This document shows, in pieces, positions 62,079-64,000 of a stretch of 64,000 nucleotides of DNA. This DNA comes from Acidobacteriota bacterium (lineage in GTDB: Bacteria; Acidobacteriota; Blastocatellia; RBC074). Numbering within the stretch: the stretch's first letter is position 1; the number at the start of each line of letters is the position of its first letter. The stretch spans positions 562,480-626,479 of the forward strand of contig JADJXM010000001.1 in the NCBI GenBank assembly GCA_016715865.1, given 5' to 3'. The notes under the pieces were generated by a model. That model had not been told where the DNA came from. It did not search any database and worked only from the letters and a program-made list of their open reading frames with translations. The position numbers and the translations under genes are program-made.

Positions 62079-63117
62079 ATGAGCAGTAGAGCTCGTGCGA
62101 TTGTTGCCGGAGCCACAGGCTATTCAGGCAGAGAATTGATCCGGTTGTTGCTGGGGCATCCGGGGATGGATCTTGTTGGAGCGTTTGCCTCACGCAACGC
62201 CGAGGCTGTGCCGGTTGACGATATCCACCCGATGTTGCGAGGCAGTATAATGCTGGACTGTCTGCCGTATGACGACGGGGCCATCGGCAAGCTGGGGGCT
62301 GACCTGATCTTTCTGGCTACACCCAACGAATTTTCACATGAAGCGGTACCACAACTGCTTGAAACCGGCGCGGTAGTCGTCGATCTGAGCGGGGCATACC
62401 GCCTGAAGGACCCTTCCTTCTATCCAAAATATTACGGGTTCGAGCATACCCGGCCGGACCTTTTGTCGGAGGCTGTTTTCGGCCTGACCGAATTTAGTCG
62501 AGTAGACCTGAAAGGCGCGCGTCTGATCGCCAATCCGGGATGTTATCCGACCTCGATTCTCGTCCCACTGGTTCCGCTCCTCGAAAAAGGATTGGTCATC
62601 CAGGGGCAGCCGATCATCTGCGATTCGAAATCGGGCGTGACAGGGGCCGGCAAGCAGCCAACCTCCTTGACTCATTTCGTCGAGGTCAGCGAGAGCTTCA
62701 AAAGTTACAACCTGTTCAAGCACAGCGCACACGCCAGAGATCGCACAGGGGCTCGGAGTCCCGAATACGTCAAAGGATCTGATCTTCACGCCACATCTGC
62801 TGCCGATCAATCGCGGCATTTTAACGACGACCTATATCAGACTCAATCAGGGCGTGAGCCGTGAAGATGTCCATAATGTCTGGCGGGAAGCCTTTGCCGG
62901 CGCGCCCTTCGTTCGTATCTTCGACGGATCTCAGTTGCCTGAGATCAAATTCGTTGCCAATACGCCGTTCTGCGACATTGGCTGCAGCGTCGATGAATCG
63001 GCGGGGATGGGGATCATCGTTTCGACGATCGACAACCTGCTCAAGGGAGCGTCCAGCCAGGCGCTGCAGAATGCCAACATCGCCCTTGGCTTTGACGAAA
63101 GCGCGGGGATGCGATGA
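62079..63117 (+). CDS. argC: N-acetyl-gamma-glutamyl-phosphate reductase, interrupted by a single-base frameshift
   Basis: ArgC reduces N-acetylglutamyl phosphate in arginine synthesis. From ATG 62079: VAGATGYSGREL (NADP loop), active-site NPGCYPTS, SGVTGAGK. After FKHS the frame breaks at about 62728 (one extra G in AGCGCAC); the repaired reading continues HTPEIAQGLGVPNTS and ends SAGMR at 63117. The full protein of about 345 residues is normal. The argB start overlaps its stop by 4 bases, so coupling is intact. Palindromes upstream suggest regulation. Confidence 0.88.
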
Positions 63118-63908
63118 GTCGAACGGTCATCAAACTGGGCGGCAGCGTTCTGAGCGATGAAAAATTGCGTCCAGGTCTGATTGATCAGATCCGCCGACTG
63201 ATCGTTGCCGGTCAGGAACTGGTACTGGTGCATGGAGGTGGCAAGCAGATCGCCTCACTGCTCGATCGGCTGCGGATCGAATCACGGTTTCATGATGGAC
63301 TGAGAATCACCGATCGATCGGTCCGCGATGTTGCTCAGATGGTATTGGCCGGACAGGTCGGCAAGGATCTTGTATCCGAGCTGGCTGCGGCAGGGATCAC
63401 CGCGGCGAGCCTGACCGGCGGTGACGGCTCCAGCTTTCTGGCTGAAAAGCTGGTGGCCGAGGACGGGACCGACCTTGGGTTCGTCGGAAAGATCGTGGCA
63501 TCGGATTCTCGTTTGATCGAAGCGATGCTCGCAGCAGGTATTCTGCCGGTTATCGCCTGCCTCGCTCTTGGTCGGAATGATTATGAGTATTACAACATCA
63601 ACGGCGACCAGATGGCTGCTGGAGTGGCCGGCGGCTGTGCGGCCGAAACTCTTGTTTTTGTGACCGATGTCGGCGGCGTCATGGACTCCGGGAAGAATCT
63701 GATCGTCGAGCTGACGCGTGACGGGATGAGCGATCTCCTGGCGAGCGGTGTCGCCGCCGGTGGCATGCGTCCCAAACTTCGTGCCTGCCTCGAAGCCCTG
63801 GATTCAGGTGTTGGAAGCATCAGGATCATTGGAGCCGCCGATGAGCGATCATTGCTGCGCGCGCTATTGACCCGCGAACCGGTTGGAACGCGGATATCTT
63901 CGAATTGA
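63114..63908 (+). CDS. argB: Acetylglutamate kinase
   Basis: 264 residues, amino-acid-kinase fold: IKLGGSVLSD, LVHGGGKQIAS (phosphate binding), RITDRS, NINGDQMA and FVTDVGGVMD. It phosphorylates N-acetylglutamate, the step before ArgC. ATGA overlap with argC. Whether the enzyme is arginine-inhibited cannot be judged; it has no long N-terminal helix typical of inhibited forms. Confidence 0.94.
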   Translation: MSRTVIKLGGSVLSDEKLRPGLIDQIRRLIVAGQELVLVHGGGKQIASLLDRLRIESRFHDGLRITDRSVRDVAQMVLAGQVGKDLVSELAAAGITAASLTGGDGSSFLAEKLVAEDGTDLGFVGKIVASDSRLIEAMLAAGILPVIACLALGRNDYEYYNINGDQMAAGVAGGCAAETLVFVTDVGGVMDSGKNLIVELTRDGMSDLLASGVAAGGMRPKLRACLEALDSGVGSIRIIGAADERSLLRALLTREPVGTRISSN

Positions 63909-63915
63909 CCATAAT

Positions 63916-64000
63916 ATGGAAGACACTACAAAACAGACAAAAGAAACCGCCGCTATCACGCTCGAGCAGGTCCAGCAGCTCGAAAACCAGTACCTCATGC
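63916..64000 (+). CDS. argD: Acetylornithine aminotransferase, N-terminal fragment
   Basis: Only 28 codons are in the window: MEDTTKQTKETAAITLEQ, then a QQLENQYLM stretch that is typical for the beginning of ArgD. Follows argB by 7 bases, the expected next arginine gene. The PLP-binding part is beyond the window edge, so the call rests on the N-terminus and context. Confidence 0.65.
   Translation, partial: MEDTTKQTKETAAITLEQVQQLENQYLM

Overview
The window looks like a chromosomal segment of an environmental Gram-negative bacterium, most likely an acidobacterium (Blastocatellia-like). That placement is inference, resting on the mix of hopanoid genes, a planctomycete-type cytochrome/DUF1501 pair, the large MoxR/vWA/DUF4159/DUF4175 cluster, a eukaryote-like Ser/Thr kinase and many stop-codon-adjacent intergenic hairpin repeats. 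No plasmid, phage, IS or CRISPR signature was seen, and no tRNA.

Layout. 1-2266 (-): 5' part of an OPT-family oligopeptide transporter. 2409-5989: a small oxidoreductase-like Cys protein diverging from a membrane Ser/Thr kinase that is followed by an HtrA-type protease. 6030-6442: RNase P RNA with its own promoter. 6477-11972: TPR and zinc-ribbon membrane proteins around a PSCyt1/DUF1549/DUF1553 plus DUF1501 pair. 12035-12769: a MntA/HepT toxin-antitoxin unit. 13238-20386 (-): secreted alpha/beta hydrolase, two small proteins, a MreB-like ATPase, a metallophosphoesterase and a secreted glycosidase.

20524-33025: hopanoid locus. Radical-SAM hpnJ and a large repeated surface protein lie on the minus strand. 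hpnC, hpnD, hpnE, a RidA-like protein, a DUF3810 protein, squalene-hopene cyclase and a methyltransferase lie on the plus strand. A MarR regulator with its own inverted-repeat operator follows.

33920-55537 (-): about 21 kb in one direction. In transcription order: vWA/GATase-like protein, caspase-like lipoprotein, TPR metalloprotease, DUF4159, MoxR ATPase, DUF58, BatA-like vWA protein, DUF4175 protein, NTF2-FKBP fusion, ABC ATPase, ABC-2 permease, GldG-like protein, DUF4340, and a small secreted protein. This is the strongest candidate for a poorly described envelope system.

56403-61814 (-): yceD-rpmF-plsX-fabD-fabG-acpP-fabF, behind a near-consensus promoter; fabH is absent from the run. 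62079-64000 (+): argC-argB-argD (argD cut by the window edge).

Two window-wide patterns stand out. (1) Four conserved genes (ABC permease, DUF4175, plsX, argC) each carry a single-base frameshift, which points to consensus errors more than to four dead genes. (2) Several unrelated families of long palindromic repeats sit directly at stop codons; one family (AAAGTAGAAAGT type) touches or supplies the stop codon in all five places where it occurs.
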